64,000 bases of DNA from Streptomyces sp. HUAS ZL42 (GCF_040782645.1 NZ_CP160403.1:3100001-3164000); one strand, 5' to 3'. Counted from the stretch's first letter, positions 23,584 to 33,361 are shown. The notes: generated by a model not told the origin, from the sequence alone. Translations and numbers: made by a program.

Positions 23584-25259
23584 CAGAACTCCCCCGTCCG
23601 GTCTGCGACCCGCAGACGATCCAACACCAGCAGGGCCACGGCGCACACCACCATCAGGATCGTGGAAAGGGCCATCGCCTGGCCGTAGTTGAGCTCACCG
23701 GCCCGCCCGAGGAGCCGGGCCACCGCAACGGGCAGCGTGGGGTTGTCGGGCCGCGCGATGAACACGGTCGCCCCGAACTCCCCCAGCGACACGGCGAAGG
23801 CGAACCCGGCCGCGACGAGCAGCGCCCGCCGCACCATCGGCAGATCGACCTCCCGCCACACCCGCCAGGGCGACGCCCCGAGCACCGCCGCGGCCTCCCG
23901 CAGCCGTACGTCCACGGCCCGCAGCACCGGCAGCATCGTCCGTACGACGAACGGGACGCCCACCAGCGCCTGCGCGAGGGGCACCAGGATCCAGGAGCTA
24001 CGCAGGTCCAGCGGCGGCTCGTCGAGCGCGATCAGGAACCCGAAGCCGACCGTCACCGCGGAGACGCCGAGCGGCAGCATCAGCAGCGCGTCGAAGCCGC
24101 GCACGAGCCGGCCCGCGTCCCGCCGGGTGAGGGCCGCGGCCGCCAGACCGCCGATGAGGACCGCGATGGCGGTGGCGGCGACGGCGTACTCCAGCGAATT
24201 GCCGATCGCGTCGATCGGCGGGACGAGGAACGTGCCCCCGTCGGACGACGTCAGCGCCCGGTAGTAGCCGAAGCCGGGCCCGTCCAGCGACCGCTGCACC
24301 AGGACGGCGAGCGGCAGCAGCACAAGGACGACGACGGTGGCGAGGACACCGGCCAGCAGTGCCCACTGCCCGGCCCCGCGCGGCCGTCGCGCCGTGACGG
24401 ACGCGTCCACCAGCCGCAGCGCGGTCTCCCGCCGCCGTACGGTCCATGCGTGCACGGCGAGGATCGTGCCGACCGCCACGAACTGGACGATCGTGAGGAC
24501 GGCTGCGGTGGCCAGGTCGAAGATCTCCGACGTCTGCCGGTAGATCTCCACCTCGAGCGTGGAGAAGGTCGGCCCGCCGAGGATCTGCACCACGCCGAAG
24601 GAGGTGAAGGTGAACAGGAAGACCATCAGGGCCGCGGCGGCCACGGCGGGCGCGAGCGCCGGCAGGGTGACCTTCCGCCAGGCTTTGAGGGACGACGCGC
24701 CGAGCATCCGCGCGGCCTCCTCCTGCCGCGGGTCGAGCTGCGCCCACAGGCCGCCCACCGTGCGTACGACGACCGCGTAGTTGAAGAAGACGTGGGCCAG
24801 CAGGATCGCCCACACGGTGGTGTCGAGCCGTACACCCCACCACTCGTCGAGCAGCCCGCCGCGCCCGACGAGCGCCAGGAACGCCGTACCGACGACGACC
24901 GTCGGCAGGACGAACGGGACGGTCACCACGGCCCGCAGGGGCTGTTTGCCCGGGAAGTCGAAGCGGGCGAAGACGTACGCGCCGGGCAGCGCGATCAGCA
25001 GCGTGAGTCCGGTCGAGGCGAGCGCCTGCCAGGTGGTGAACCACAGGACGTGCCGGATGTCGGGCTGCGCGACCACGTCCCACAGCCGCCCCAACTGCCA
25101 TGCCCCGTCGGCCTTCAGGCCGCGCGCGACGATCGCGGCGACGGGGTAGGCGAAGAAGACGCCGAAGAACGCGACGGGCAGGGCCATGAGCCCGAGCCGC
25201 GCCGCGCTCCCGGGACGTCGCCTCTTCGAGACGGCTACTTCAGTACGAGTGAGGTCCAC
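23583..25259 (-). CDS. thiP: Thiamine ABC transporter permease (fused double-domain)
   Basis: A 558-residue permease carrying two binding-protein-dependent transport domains in one chain, about six helices each. The two coupling EAA loops are QEEAARMLGASSLKAWRKVT (residues ~170-190) and LREAAAVLGASPWRVWREVD (residues ~460-480). This fused architecture is that of ThiP and iron-type FbpB permeases. GTG 25259 overlaps the end of the binding-protein gene by 25 bases, so translation is coupled. The alternative start at 25271 adds four residues. Confidence 0.87.
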   Translation of the reverse strand: MDLTRTEVAVSKRRRPGSAARLGLMALPVAFFGVFFAYPVAAIVARGLKADGAWQLGRLWDVVAQPDIRHVLWFTTWQALASTGLTLLIALPGAYVFARFDFPGKQPLRAVVTVPFVLPTVVVGTAFLALVGRGGLLDEWWGVRLDTTVWAILLAHVFFNYAVVVRTVGGLWAQLDPRQEEAARMLGASSLKAWRKVTLPALAPAVAAAALMVFLFTFTSFGVVQILGGPTFSTLEVEIYRQTSEIFDLATAAVLTIVQFVAVGTILAVHAWTVRRRETALRLVDASVTARRPRGAGQWALLAGVLATVVVLVLLPLAVLVQRSLDGPGFGYYRALTSSDGGTFLVPPIDAIGNSLEYAVAATAIAVLIGGLAAAALTRRDAGRLVRGFDALLMLPLGVSAVTVGFGFLIALDEPPLDLRSSWILVPLAQALVGVPFVVRTMLPVLRAVDVRLREAAAVLGASPWRVWREVDLPMVRRALLVAAGFAFAVSLGEFGATVFIARPDNPTLPVAVARLLGRAGELNYGQAMALSTILMVVCAVALLVLDRLRVADRTGEF

Positions 25260-26317
25260 GACTTGACCCACTGGTCACGGTCGGCGGCGATCTTCGACGG
25301 GTCCATGGTCTCGGGGTCCTCGGCGGGTGGCCCGTACTGGGTGAACTCGGCGGGCACGGCCGCACCCTTGACCACGGGGTAGACGAACATGTTGAGCGGC
25401 ATGTCCTCCTGGAACCTCTTCGTGATCAGGAAGTCGATCAGCGCCTTGCCGCCCTTGCTGTTCTTCGCGTTGCTCAGCAGGCCGGCGAACTCGACCTGCC
25501 GGAAGCAGGTGGCGGTGGCGACCCCGGTCGGCGCGGTCGTCGGCTTCGGGTCGCCGTAGATCACCTCGGCGGGCGGCGAGGAGGCGTACGAGACGACGAG
25601 CGGCCGGTCGGCCTTCGCCTTCTTGCCGCCGGCGGAGCCGGAGAACTCCTCGTTGTAGGCCTGCTCCCAGCCGTCGACGACCTTCACGCCGTTGGCCTTG
25701 AGCTTCTTCCAGTAGTCCTGCCACCCGTCGTCGCCGTACTTCGCGGCGGTGCCGAGCAGGAAGCCCAGGCCGGGCGAGGAGGTGGCGGCGTTCTCGGTGA
25801 CGAGGAGGTTCTTGTACTCGGGCTCGACCAGGTCGTCGAACGAGGCCGGCGGGGTCAGCTTGTGGTCGGCGAAGTACTTCTTGTCGTAGTTGACGCAGAT
25901 GTCGCCGTAGTCGATGGGGGTGACCCGGTGCTTGTCCTCGTCGAGCTGGTACTGCTCGTCGACCTGTTCGAGCCCCTTCGCCTCGTACGACTGGAACAGG
26001 TCGTTGTCGAGTGCCCGCGACAGCAGCGTGTTGTCGACGCCGAAGAACACGTCGCCCTGCGGGTTGTCCTTGGTCAGGATTGCCTTGTTGACGGCCTGCC
26101 CGGCGTCGCCGGACTTGAGGACCCGGACCTTGTAGCCGGACTCCTTCTCGAAGGCGGCGATGACGCTCTTGGAGGCGACCCACGAGTCGTGGCTGACCAG
26201 CGTGACGGTCTTGGACTCGGAACCGCCGCTGCCGGACTCGGACGACGATCCGCACGCGGACAGCGTGACGAGGCCCAGGCCGACGGCCACGGCCGCGAGC
26301 TTCTTGGTGGTGCTCAC
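25235..26317 (-). CDS. thiB: Thiamine-binding lipoprotein
   Basis: A 360-residue substrate-binding protein. The lipoprotein signal is KLAAVAVGLGLVTLSACGSS with the lipobox Cys near residue 22. The mature domain resembles TbpA/ThiB (VTLVSHDSWVASKSVIAAFE, LKSGDAGQAVNKAILTKDNP, DVFFGVDNTLLSRAL, DYGDICVNYDKKYF). It captures thiamine outside the membrane for ThiP/ThiQ. GTG 26317 lies behind a strong AGGAGGAATTCA ribosome site, which the riboswitch leader could control. First gene of the operon. Confidence 0.88.
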   Translation of the reverse strand: MSTTKKLAAVAVGLGLVTLSACGSSSESGSGGSESKTVTLVSHDSWVASKSVIAAFEKESGYKVRVLKSGDAGQAVNKAILTKDNPQGDVFFGVDNTLLSRALDNDLFQSYEAKGLEQVDEQYQLDEDKHRVTPIDYGDICVNYDKKYFADHKLTPPASFDDLVEPEYKNLLVTENAATSSPGLGFLLGTAAKYGDDGWQDYWKKLKANGVKVVDGWEQAYNEEFSGSAGGKKAKADRPLVVSYASSPPAEVIYGDPKPTTAPTGVATATCFRQVEFAGLLSNAKNSKGGKALIDFLITKRFQEDMPLNMFVYPVVKGAAVPAEFTQYGPPAEDPETMDPSKIAADRDQWVKSWTSLVLK

Positions 26318-26350
26318 TGAATTCCTCCTGGGTGACCAGGAAGAGACGCG

Positions 26351-26388
26351 GCCCTGCCCGGGATCCGAGGACCGGTCCCGGGCAGGGC
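26351..26388 (-). terminator. Attenuator hairpin between TPP riboswitch and thiB
   Basis: A perfect 13-bp inverted repeat (GCCCTGCCCGGGA at 26351-26363 and TCCCGGGCAGGGC at 26376-26388) with a 12-base loop stands between the TPP aptamer and the thiB ribosome site. It is a good candidate for the expression platform acting by premature termination. No T-run follows. Confidence 0.65.
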
Positions 26389-26407
26389 GCAACAGCTTGA
26401 GTGGTGA

Positions 26408-26498
26408 CCGAACTTCCTACCCAGAATGACCTGGGCGAGGTTCAGAGGGTCTGCGGCCCGATTGCCGCACTCTCAGCGCTGTGGCGCTCCCCTGTCGG
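26408..26498 (-). ncRNA. TPP riboswitch (THI element)
   Basis: Read on the minus strand, the leader contains the conserved TPP aptamer segments in order: GGGGAGCGCC, GCTGAGAGTG (the CUGAGA core), AGACCCTCTGAACCT (the ACCC…GAACCTG-type block), CAGGTCATTCTGGGTAGG and GAAGTTCGG, closing a P1 with CCGA/TCGG. It lies 90 bases upstream of thiB and shows that the operon responds to thiamine pyrophosphate. Binding of TPP should lower expression through the hairpin at 26351-26388. Confidence 0.93.
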
Positions 26499-26526
26499 AA
26501 TATGAAGATATGCGTACGGCTTCAGA

Positions 26527-27633
26527 CTACCGCTCGGTGGCCGCGAGCTGACCGCACGCCCCGTCGATCTCCTGGCCGCGGGTGTCCCGGATCGTCACCG
26601 GCACCCCGTGCGCCGCGATGGCCTCGACGAACGCCTTCTCGTCCGCGGGGCGCGAAGCGGTCCACTTCGAGCCCGGGGTCGGGTTGAGCGGAATGAGATT
26701 GACGTGCACGGGCTTGCCCCTGAGCAGCCGCCCGAGCCGGTCACCGCGCCACGCCTGGTCGTTGATGTCCCGGATCAGCGCGTACTCGATGGACAGCCGG
26801 CGCCCGGACTTCTCGACGTACTCGAACCCGGCGTCGAGGACCTCGCGCACCTTCCACCGTGTGTTCACGGGGACGAGGGTGTCGCGCAGTTCGTCGTCCG
26901 GCGCGTGCAGCGAGATCGCGAGCCGGCACTTGAAGCCCTCGTCGGCGAACCGGTGGATGGCGGGCACCAGCCCGACCGTCGACACGGTGATGCCGCGCTG
27001 CGAGAGCCCCAGCCCGTCCGGCGCGGGGTCGGTGAGCGCCCGGACGGCCCCCACGACCCGCTTGTAGTTGGCGAGCGGCTCACCCATGCCCATGAAGACG
27101 ATGTTGGAGAGCCGAGCGGGCCCACCGGGCACCTCCCCGTCCCGCAGGGCCCGCATACCGTCGACGATCTGATGGACGATCTCGGCGGTGGACAGATTCC
27201 GATCGAGCCCCGCCTGCCCGGTCGCACAGAACGGGCAGTTCATCCCGCACCCCGCCTGCGAGCTGATGCACATCGTCACCCGGTCCGGGTAGCGCATGAG
27301 CACGGACTCGACGAGCGTGCCGTCGAACAGCCGCCACAGCGTCTTGCGGGTCGTACCCTCGTCCGTCGACAGATGCCGCACGACCGTCATCAACTCGGGC
27401 AGCAGCGCCTCCCGCAGCTTGGGGCGCGCGGCGGCCGGGATGTCGGTCCACTGCTCCGGGTCGTGCGCGTACCGCGCGAAGTAGTGCTGCGAGAGCTGCT
27501 TGGCACGAAACGGCTTCTCCCCGATTTCGGCCACCGCGTCCTTGCGCTCGGCGGGCGTGAGATCGGCGAGATGCCGCGGCGGCTTCTTGGCTCCGCGCGG
27601 GGCGACGAATGTGAGTTCTCCGGGCTTAGGCAT
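26527..27633 (-). CDS. rlmN: Dual-specificity 23S rRNA/tRNA A2503/A37 methyltransferase
   Basis: A 368-residue radical SAM enzyme that makes 2-methyladenosine in 23S rRNA and some tRNAs. The radical SAM cluster is C129-x3-C133-x2-C136 (CGMNCPFC). [10 protein letters not shown] is the SAM-binding GGE-type motif, and C360 in DGACGQLA is the C-terminal catalytic Cys that forms the methylene adduct. Length and motifs are standard, so the enzyme looks intact. It is monocistronic; the TPP-controlled operon downstream has its own promoter. Confidence 0.96.
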   Translation of the reverse strand: MPKPGELTFVAPRGAKKPPRHLADLTPAERKDAVAEIGEKPFRAKQLSQHYFARYAHDPEQWTDIPAAARPKLREALLPELMTVVRHLSTDEGTTRKTLWRLFDGTLVESVLMRYPDRVTMCISSQAGCGMNCPFCATGQAGLDRNLSTAEIVHQIVDGMRALRDGEVPGGPARLSNIVFMGMGEPLANYKRVVGAVRALTDPAPDGLGLSQRGITVSTVGLVPAIHRFADEGFKCRLAISLHAPDDELRDTLVPVNTRWKVREVLDAGFEYVEKSGRRLSIEYALIRDINDQAWRGDRLGRLLRGKPVHVNLIPLNPTPGSKWTASRPADEKAFVEAIAAHGVPVTIRDTRGQEIDGACGQLAATER

Positions 27634-27662
27634 GGCCGTACCAGTGTCGCAGATCCACTGGT

Positions 27663-28022
27663 GTGCCCGAGGAGACGGCCATTCGGTGTAGCGGGCTACA
27701 CCACGGAGTCGGGAGTCCGCTCTCTCGTGACGGCCCGCGTCCGACGGGATCGTGGGTCGTGGACGGCCTGAAGGCCATCCACGAGGCCGGGCTGGACGCC
27801 GTGAACGACCCGTCGCAGACCGGCAGGTCCATCGACACGATCGAGAAGAACCTCGACAAGATCAACGCCAAGACGGACGACGGCAAGGTCGACGAGGCCG
27901 TCGACGACCTCAACCAGGCCGTCGAGGACTACAACAAGGCCATCCTGAACGGCGACACGAACCCGGACTCCGGCAGGATCGACGCCGCGGCCGCGAAGCT
28001 GACGGACGTCTGCACGTCGTGA
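27663..28022 (+). CDS. Small acidic helical protein, possibly 5'-truncated
   Basis: A 119-residue frame whose last 85 residues ([20 protein letters not shown] … [20 protein letters not shown] … [20 protein letters not shown]) are acidic, helical and strongly biased to G/C at third codon positions, so this part is genuinely coding. The first 30 residues look like non-coding sequence, and no ribosome site or signal peptide precedes them. It may be the C-terminal remnant of a secreted helical-bundle protein. Family not recognised. Confidence 0.5.
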   Translation: MPEETAIRCSGLHHGVGSPLSRDGPRPTGSWVVDGLKAIHEAGLDAVNDPSQTGRSIDTIEKNLDKINAKTDDGKVDEAVDDLNQAVEDYNKAILNGDTNPDSGRIDAAAAKLTDVCTS

Positions 28023-28059
28023 GCATGAGCGGGCCGAGCCGGCCCGCTCACGAGGCGGA

Positions 28060-28509
28060 CTACGCGCCGGGACGTTCCAGCAGGTCCTTGAGCAGTTGCT
28101 CGTTGCGCGGCATCTCTTTGCGGACCTGTGGGCGGACGACGAGGGGCGTGAGGATCTTTCCTATGCCGTGGCTCTCGAAGTCGAGTTCCATCGTGACGCG
28201 GGAGCGCCGGCCGTCGTCGATCGGCTCGATCTCACCGTGGAAGATGCCCCTGACGGGGCCGTCAATGCCGCGCACACTCCAGCTGTGCGGCGGGTCGTAC
28301 TCGGTGAGTTCCGAGGTCATCGGGATCTCTCGGCGGCCGACGCGCCGCGTGACCCGGACGCGTGAACCGGTGTGCAGCGGCCCTTCGTCCAGCAGCTCCG
28401 CGGATACCGCGCTGAGCTGCCATTCTGTCAGGTGAGACGGGTCGATGACATATGCGTAGACGTCTTCGGGACTGCGGTCGACGTCGATCACTTCACGGAT
28501 GGCGGACAT
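28060..28509 (-). CDS. SRPBCC family protein (polyketide cyclase/START-like)
   Basis: A 149-residue protein with the START/Bet v1-like hydrophobic-pocket fold. It opens with REVIDVDRSPEDVYAYVIDP…LTEWQ, the family's N-terminal signature, then beta strands (GSRVRVTRR, TSELTEYDPPHSWSVRG, RSRVTMELDFE) and a long C-terminal helix (RKEMPRNEQLLKDLLER). Such proteins bind small hydrophobic ligands; no catalytic residues can be assigned. ATG 28509 follows GGAAGGAGG, a very strong ribosome site. It is a single-gene unit. Confidence 0.85.
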   Translation of the reverse strand: MSAIREVIDVDRSPEDVYAYVIDPSHLTEWQLSAVSAELLDEGPLHTGSRVRVTRRVGRREIPMTSELTEYDPPHSWSVRGIDGPVRGIFHGEIEPIDDGRRSRVTMELDFESHGIGKILTPLVVRPQVRKEMPRNEQLLKDLLERPGA

Positions 28510-28598
28510 GACGTCCTCCTTCCAGGGTGATCCCCTTTGCGGGCTTACACCGGAATCGTCCCACTCCGCAGACAGGGGCGCCACGGCCGGAGAAACAA

Positions 28599-28630
28599 GG
28601 AGCCCCCGCCCTTGGAAGAGCGGGGGCTCC
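28599..28630 (-). terminator. Terminator of the cdsA transcript
   Basis: An 11-bp perfect stem, GGAGCCCCCGC against GCGGGGGCTCC, with a ten-base loop. On the minus strand it is followed by TTGTTTC, one of the few T-rich tails in the window. It lies 17 bases after the cdsA stop. Confidence 0.8.
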
Positions 28631-28646
28631 GGTGCACTGTGAGCCG

Positions 28647-29795
28647 TCACCCGGACCCGACGAAGATCACAAGAAGTAGCCACACCACAGGAGCCGTCGG
28701 CAACAGTGAGTCCAGCCGGTCCATGATCCCCCCGTGCCCGGGGAGCAGCGTGCCCATGTCCTTGATGCCCAGGTCGCGCTTGATCATCGACTCGCCGAGG
28801 TCTCCGAGCGTCGCGCTGGCCGCGACCGCGAGGCCCAGCAGCAGGCCCTGCCACCAGGAGCCGTCGTCGATGAGGAACTCCATGCACAGGGCGCCGGCGA
28901 CCATGGCGAACGAGACCGCCCCGAGCAGGCCTTCGCGCGTCTTGCCGGGGCTGATGCGCGGGGCGAGCTTGTGCCTGCCGAAGCGCCAGCCGATCGCGTA
29001 CGCGCCCGTGTCGCTGACGACCGTGAGGAGCAGGAACGTCAGGACGCGCCAGGGACCGTCGTCGGCGGTGAGCATCATCGCGACGAACGTGGCCAGGAAG
29101 GGTACGTAGAAGGCCGCGAAGACGCCGGCCGTGACGTCCTTGAGGTAGCCCTCCGGCGGCTCCGCCATGCGCCATACGAGCACGGCCAGCGCCGTGAGTG
29201 CCATCGCGACCCACGCGCCCTCGGCACCGCGCGCGTAACCGGCGACGATCATCGCCGCCCCGCCGAGGGCGAGTGGCACCAGGGGCGCCTTGATGCCCTT
29301 GCGCTCCTGCAGGCGGCTCGTCAGCTCCCACAGGCCCACGACGACGGCGACGGCTATGACGCCGACGAACACGGCCTTGACGACGAACAGCGACGCGATG
29401 ATGACCGCACCGAGCCCGACGCCGACCCCTATGGCCGCGCTCAGGTCGCGCCCCGCGCTCTTCTTCTGCGGCTGGGGCGCCGGCTGCGAGGCGTCGGGCA
29501 TGGGCTCCGGATTCTGCGGCACCGCCCCGTGGGGCCGCGCCTGCGGCGTGTCGTAAGGCCGCGCCTGCGGCATCTCGTCGCGGAACAAGGGGCCGCTCAG
29601 CCGAGCGGCCCCCCGGTCGTCATCCTGGTCTCCGCCATACGCGGGTACGTCGGGCGCGATGGGCATGGGGCGAGTCTGCTGGGCGTCATGCGCATCGTAC
29701 GCGGGACCCGCCGGGGCAGCCTCCTGGCCAGGTCCCTGCTCGGTGGGCCCCCAGTACCCTGCGTGTGGCGGCGCTCCCCAGGAAGAGTCGTTCAT
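28647..29795 (-). CDS. cdsA: Phosphatidate cytidylyltransferase
   Basis: A 382-residue integral membrane enzyme making CDP-diacylglycerol from phosphatidic acid and CTP, the branch point to phosphatidylinositol and cardiolipin. A roughly 115-residue Pro/Gln/Gly-rich cytosolic leader precedes about eight helices. The family signature near the C-terminus is LGDLGESMIKRDLGIKDMG then LLPGHGGIMDRLDSLL. Its ATG overlaps the frr stop (ATGA), so it is translationally coupled to frr. Long hydrophilic leaders are typical of the streptomycete enzyme. Confidence 0.95.
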   Translation of the reverse strand: MNDSSWGAPPHAGYWGPTEQGPGQEAAPAGPAYDAHDAQQTRPMPIAPDVPAYGGDQDDDRGAARLSGPLFRDEMPQARPYDTPQARPHGAVPQNPEPMPDASQPAPQPQKKSAGRDLSAAIGVGVGLGAVIIASLFVVKAVFVGVIAVAVVVGLWELTSRLQERKGIKAPLVPLALGGAAMIVAGYARGAEGAWVAMALTALAVLVWRMAEPPEGYLKDVTAGVFAAFYVPFLATFVAMMLTADDGPWRVLTFLLLTVVSDTGAYAIGWRFGRHKLAPRISPGKTREGLLGAVSFAMVAGALCMEFLIDDGSWWQGLLLGLAVAASATLGDLGESMIKRDLGIKDMGTLLPGHGGIMDRLDSLLPTAPVVWLLLVIFVGSG

Positions 29796-30352
29796 CAGAC
29801 CTCGAGAAGCTCCGCTTCCTTGTGCTTGAGAAGCTCGTCCACCTGGGCGACGTACTTGTGCGTGGTGTCGTCGAGCTCCTTCTCCGCACGACGGCCCTCG
29901 TCCTCACCGATCTCGCCGTCCTTGATCAGCTTGTCGATGGCGTCCTTGGCCTTGCGGCGCACGGAGCGGATGGACACCTTGGCGTCCTCGCCCTTGCCCT
30001 TGGCGACCTTGATGTACTCGCGGCGGCGCTCCTCGGTGAGCTCGGGGAACACCACCCGGATGATGTTGCCGTCGTTGCTCGGGTTGACGCCCAGGTCGGA
30101 GTCACGGATCGCCTGCTCGATGTTGCGCAGCGCGCTCTTGTCGAACGGGGTCACCACGGCCATGCGCGGCTCCGGCACAGCGAACGAAGCCAGCTGGTTG
30201 ATCGGCGTCGGCGCGCCGTAGTAGTCGGCCACGATCTTGTTGAACATCGCCGGGTGCGCACGGCCCGTGCGGATCGCGGCGAAGTCCTCCTTGGCGACCA
30301 CGACGGCCTTCTCCATCTTCTCCTCGGCCTCGAGGAGGGTCTCTTCGATCAC
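29795..30352 (-). CDS. frr: Ribosome recycling factor
   Basis: A 185-residue protein that splits post-termination ribosomes with EF-G. It shows the standard RRF layout: helix [20 protein letters not shown], the conserved [43 protein letters not shown], and the [20 protein letters not shown] helix. Two GTG codons stand in tandem; the second (30352) is the better distance from AGGAG and gives the usual 185-residue length. Belongs to the tsf/pyrH/frr/cdsA gene string. Confidence 0.96.
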   Translation of the reverse strand: MIEETLLEAEEKMEKAVVVAKEDFAAIRTGRAHPAMFNKIVADYYGAPTPINQLASFAVPEPRMAVVTPFDKSALRNIEQAIRDSDLGVNPSNDGNIIRVVFPELTEERRREYIKVAKGKGEDAKVSIRSVRRKAKDAIDKLIKDGEIGEDEGRRAEKELDDTTHKYVAQVDELLKHKEAELLEV

Positions 30353-30485
30353 CACTTGCTCCTGCGTGTCTTGGGTAGGCCCGGCTGCGGTTCCTTGGTG
30401 GGGCGGCGGCCGGCTGCGTCGCGTCTTCTTTCTGCACGGTTCCCGACCGGCAGGACATTGTCCATCCCCCGGTCAGGGTCCGTGG

Positions 30486-31244
30486 TCAGTCCCGGCTGCC
30501 CTGGTCACCCACAAGCGTGCCGATCTTCTCACCCTTGACGGCGCGAGCGATATTGCCCTCCGCCAGGAGCTCGAAGACGAGGATCGGAAGCTTGTTGTCG
30601 CGGCAGAGCGTTATGGCGGTGGCGTCGGCGACCTTCAGGTCACGGGTGATGACCTCGCCGTAACCGAGGGAGTCGAACTTGACGGCGTCCGGGTTGGACT
30701 TCGGGTCGGAGTCGTAGACCCCGTCCACGCCGTTCTTGCCCATCAGCAGCGCCTCGGCGTCGATCTCCAGGGCGCGCTGGGCGGCGGTGGTGTCCGTGGA
30801 GAAGTACGGCATGCCCATACCGGCGCCGAAGATGACCACGCGGCCCTTCTCCAGGTGGCGCACGGCACGCAGCGGGATGTACGGCTCGGCGACCTGGCCC
30901 ATGGTGATGGCCGTCTGGACGCGGCTGTCGATGCCCTCCTTCTCCAGGAAGTCCTGGAGGGCGAGGCAGTTCATGACCGTGCCGAGCATGCCCATGTAGT
31001 CGGAACGGGCGCGGTCCATGCCACGCACCTGGAGCTGGGCTCCGCGGAAGAAGTTGCCGCCGCCGATGACAACCGCGATCTGCGCCCCGTCGCGCACGAC
31101 GGCCGCGATCTCACGGGCGATCTTGTGCACCACGTCGGGGTCCACGCCCAGGCCCCCGCCACCGGAGAATGCCTCTCCGGACAGCTTCAGCAGGAACCGG
31201 CCGCGTACTTTGCCGTCGTCGCTCTTCTGGGCCTTGGTGGTCAT
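30486..31244 (-). CDS. pyrH: UMP kinase
   Basis: A 252-residue bacterial UMP kinase of the amino-acid kinase fold, converting UMP to UDP. It has [23 protein letters not shown] (nucleotide-binding loop), [16 protein letters not shown], the UMP-binding [17 protein letters not shown] and [15 protein letters not shown], and [15 protein letters not shown] 31244 follows GAGGCGGG; an upstream in-frame start at 31289 runs into the intergenic hairpin and is rejected. UTP inhibition is typical of the family. Confidence 0.96.
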   Translation of the reverse strand: MTTKAQKSDDGKVRGRFLLKLSGEAFSGGGGLGVDPDVVHKIAREIAAVVRDGAQIAVVIGGGNFFRGAQLQVRGMDRARSDYMGMLGTVMNCLALQDFLEKEGIDSRVQTAITMGQVAEPYIPLRAVRHLEKGRVVIFGAGMGMPYFSTDTTAAQRALEIDAEALLMGKNGVDGVYDSDPKSNPDAVKFDSLGYGEVITRDLKVADATAITLCRDNKLPILVFELLAEGNIARAVKGEKIGTLVGDQGSRD

Positions 31245-31283
31245 GGAGATCCCGCCTCTTTCACGTGTTGCACATACGAAGAA

Positions 31284-31331
31284 GGCCATTGCCGGTGGGG
31301 TGGCTTGTCGCTCCCATGCTCGGCAATGGCC
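31284..31331 (-). terminator. Long-loop hairpin between tsf and pyrH
   Basis: GGCCATTGCCG (31284-31294) and CGGCAATGGCC (31321-31331) form an exact 11-bp stem with a 26-base loop, followed on the minus strand by TTCTTCG. It may end the rpsB-tsf transcript or act as a partial attenuator ahead of pyrH. Confidence 0.55.
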
Positions 31332-31436
31332 TCCTCGTCAGATCTGCTGTCGTCCGTCACGCACGCATGCGTGACGGCGTACGCGGACGACTTGCACTCG
31401 ACCCTATAGCGGCCGGGCGTCGATCGCGGTACGGAC

Positions 31437-32273
31437 TCAGATGCCGACCTTGATGCGCGTGAAGCGCTTCAGGGTGACACCCGCCTCGTCCAGGACCTTC
31501 TGGACCGACTTCTTGTTGTCGAGCGCGTACGGCTGACCGAGCAGCGTGGCGTCCTTGAAGAAGCCGTTCAGGCGACCCTCGACGATCTTGGCGATCGCGG
31601 CCTCGGGCTTGCCCTCGGCGCGGGTGGTCTCCTCGGCGATACGGCGCTCGGACTCGACGACCTCGGCCGGGACGTCCTCCTTGGCGAGGTACTTCGGCGC
31701 GAAGGCGGCGATGTGCTGGGCGACGCCCTTGGCGACCTCGGCGTTCGGCTTGTCCAGCTCGACGAGGACACCGATCTGCGGGGGCAGGTCGGGCATCGTG
31801 CGGTGCATGTACGCGATCACGAAGCCGTCGGCGAACTGCGCGAAGCGGTCCAGGACGATCTTCTCGCCCAGGTTGGCGTTGGCCTCGTCCACGAACGCCT
31901 GAACGGTCTTGCCGGCCTCGATCTCGGAGGCGAGCAGGGCCTCGAGGTCGGCCGGGGAGGTCTTGGCGATGTGCTCGGCGATGGCCGTGGCCGCGGCCTG
32001 GAACTTCTCGCCCTTGGCGACGAAGTCCGTCTCGCACTTCAGCTCGACGAGGACACCGGAGGAGTTGTCGTCGGCGATGATCGAGACCACGGCGCCGTTC
32101 TCGGCGGAGCGGCCCTCGCGCTTGGCGACGCCCTTCTGGCCCTTGATGCGGAGCGCCTCGACGGCCTTCTCCACGTTGCCCTCGGCCTCGTCCAGCGCCT
32201 TCTTGCAGTCCATCATGCCGGCGCCGGTGAGCTCACGGAGCTTCTTGACGTCGGCGGCGGTGTAGTTCGCCAT
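31437..32273 (-). CDS. tsf: Elongation factor Ts
   Basis: A 278-residue guanine-nucleotide exchange factor for EF-Tu. It opens with the UBA-like module (YTAADVKKLRELTGAGMMDC then KKALDEAEGNVEKAVEALRI) and carries the invariant TDFVAKGEKF core that contacts EF-Tu. HRTMPDLPPQIGVLVELDKP follows, and the protein ends with the C-terminal VLDEAGVTLKRFTRIKVG. Length and motifs are normal. It follows rpsB by 182 bases. Confidence 0.97.
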   Translation of the reverse strand: MANYTAADVKKLRELTGAGMMDCKKALDEAEGNVEKAVEALRIKGQKGVAKREGRSAENGAVVSIIADDNSSGVLVELKCETDFVAKGEKFQAAATAIAEHIAKTSPADLEALLASEIEAGKTVQAFVDEANANLGEKIVLDRFAQFADGFVIAYMHRTMPDLPPQIGVLVELDKPNAEVAKGVAQHIAAFAPKYLAKEDVPAEVVESERRIAEETTRAEGKPEAAIAKIVEGRLNGFFKDATLLGQPYALDNKKSVQKVLDEAGVTLKRFTRIKVGI

Positions 32274-32455
32274 GAGTCTGTGAATCTTTCTCGAAGTCTG
32301 GAAGATCGAAGATCTGCACGGTCTGCGCTCTACATGTAGAGGTAGCTCGCCGACTCGGTGCTGACCTACGGGTGAACGGCGGGAGCGGACTTCACCGCGC
32401 CGGAGGCGCTGATGGATGGAGTGCCGCCCCCGCCGTCAACACTGACGCTGTCGTG

Positions 32456-33361
32456 TCAGGCCTGCTCGGCGTCCGCGGCCGGAGCCTCGGCCGCGGGGGC
32501 CTCGGCGACGGGGGCCTCGGCAGCCGGAGCCTCGGCGGCCGGAGCCTCGGCGGCGGGGGCCTCGGCAGCCGGAGCCTCGTCGGCCTTCTTCTCGCCCTCG
32601 AGCAGGTCGCGCTCCCACTCGGCGAGCGGCTCGCCCGCGGCCTTCTCGCCCTTGCCCTCGGTGGCGACACCGGAGCGGGCGATGAGGCCCTCGGCGACCG
32701 CGTCGGCGATCACACGGGTGAGCAGGGTGACGGAGCGGATCGCGTCGTCGTTGCCCGGGATCTTGTAGTCGACCTCGTCGGGGTCGCAGTTGGTGTCGAG
32801 GATCGCGACGACCGGGATGTTGAGCTTCCGGGCCTCACCAACGGCGATGTGCTCCTTCTTGGTGTCCACGATCCAGACGGCGCTGGGCACCTTCTGCATC
32901 TCGCGGATACCGCCGAGGGTCTTCTCCAGCTTGGCCTTCTCGCGCGAGAGCACGAGAAGCTCCTTCTTGGTCAGACCTGACGCGGCGACGTCCTCGAAGT
33001 CGATCTGCTCGAGCTCCTTGAGGCGCTGCAGACGCTTGTAGACGGTGGAGAAGTTGGTGAGCATGCCGCCCAGCCAGCGCTGGTTGACGTAGGGCATGCC
33101 GACGCGGGTGGCCTGCTCGGCGATGGCCTCCTGCGCCTGCTTCTTCGTGCCGACGAACATGACCGTGCCGCCGTGGGCGACGGTCTCCTTGACGAACTCG
33201 TAGGCGCGGTCGATGTACGACAGCGACTGGAGCAGGTCGATGATGTAGATGCCGTTGCGCTCGGTGAAGATGAAGCGCTTCATCTTCGGGTTCCAGCGAC
33301 GGGTCTGGTGACCGAAGTGGACGCCGCTCTCCAGCAGCTCCCGCATCGTGACGACGGCCAT
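32456..33361 (-). CDS. rpsB: 30S ribosomal protein S2 with Ala/Glu/Pro-repeat tail
   Basis: A 301-residue S2. The core shows [53 protein letters not shown] and [16 protein letters not shown], plus [20 protein letters not shown] and NDDAIRSV. From about residue 262 the tail is made of roughly nine imperfect [10 protein letters not shown] repeats, far beyond the usual S2 end. The tail is acidic and probably disordered. Repeat number may vary between strains by slippage. Confidence 0.97.
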   Translation of the reverse strand: MAVVTMRELLESGVHFGHQTRRWNPKMKRFIFTERNGIYIIDLLQSLSYIDRAYEFVKETVAHGGTVMFVGTKKQAQEAIAEQATRVGMPYVNQRWLGGMLTNFSTVYKRLQRLKELEQIDFEDVAASGLTKKELLVLSREKAKLEKTLGGIREMQKVPSAVWIVDTKKEHIAVGEARKLNIPVVAILDTNCDPDEVDYKIPGNDDAIRSVTLLTRVIADAVAEGLIARSGVATEGKGEKAAGEPLAEWERDLLEGEKKADEAPAAEAPAAEAPAAEAPAAEAPVAEAPAAEAPAADAEQA

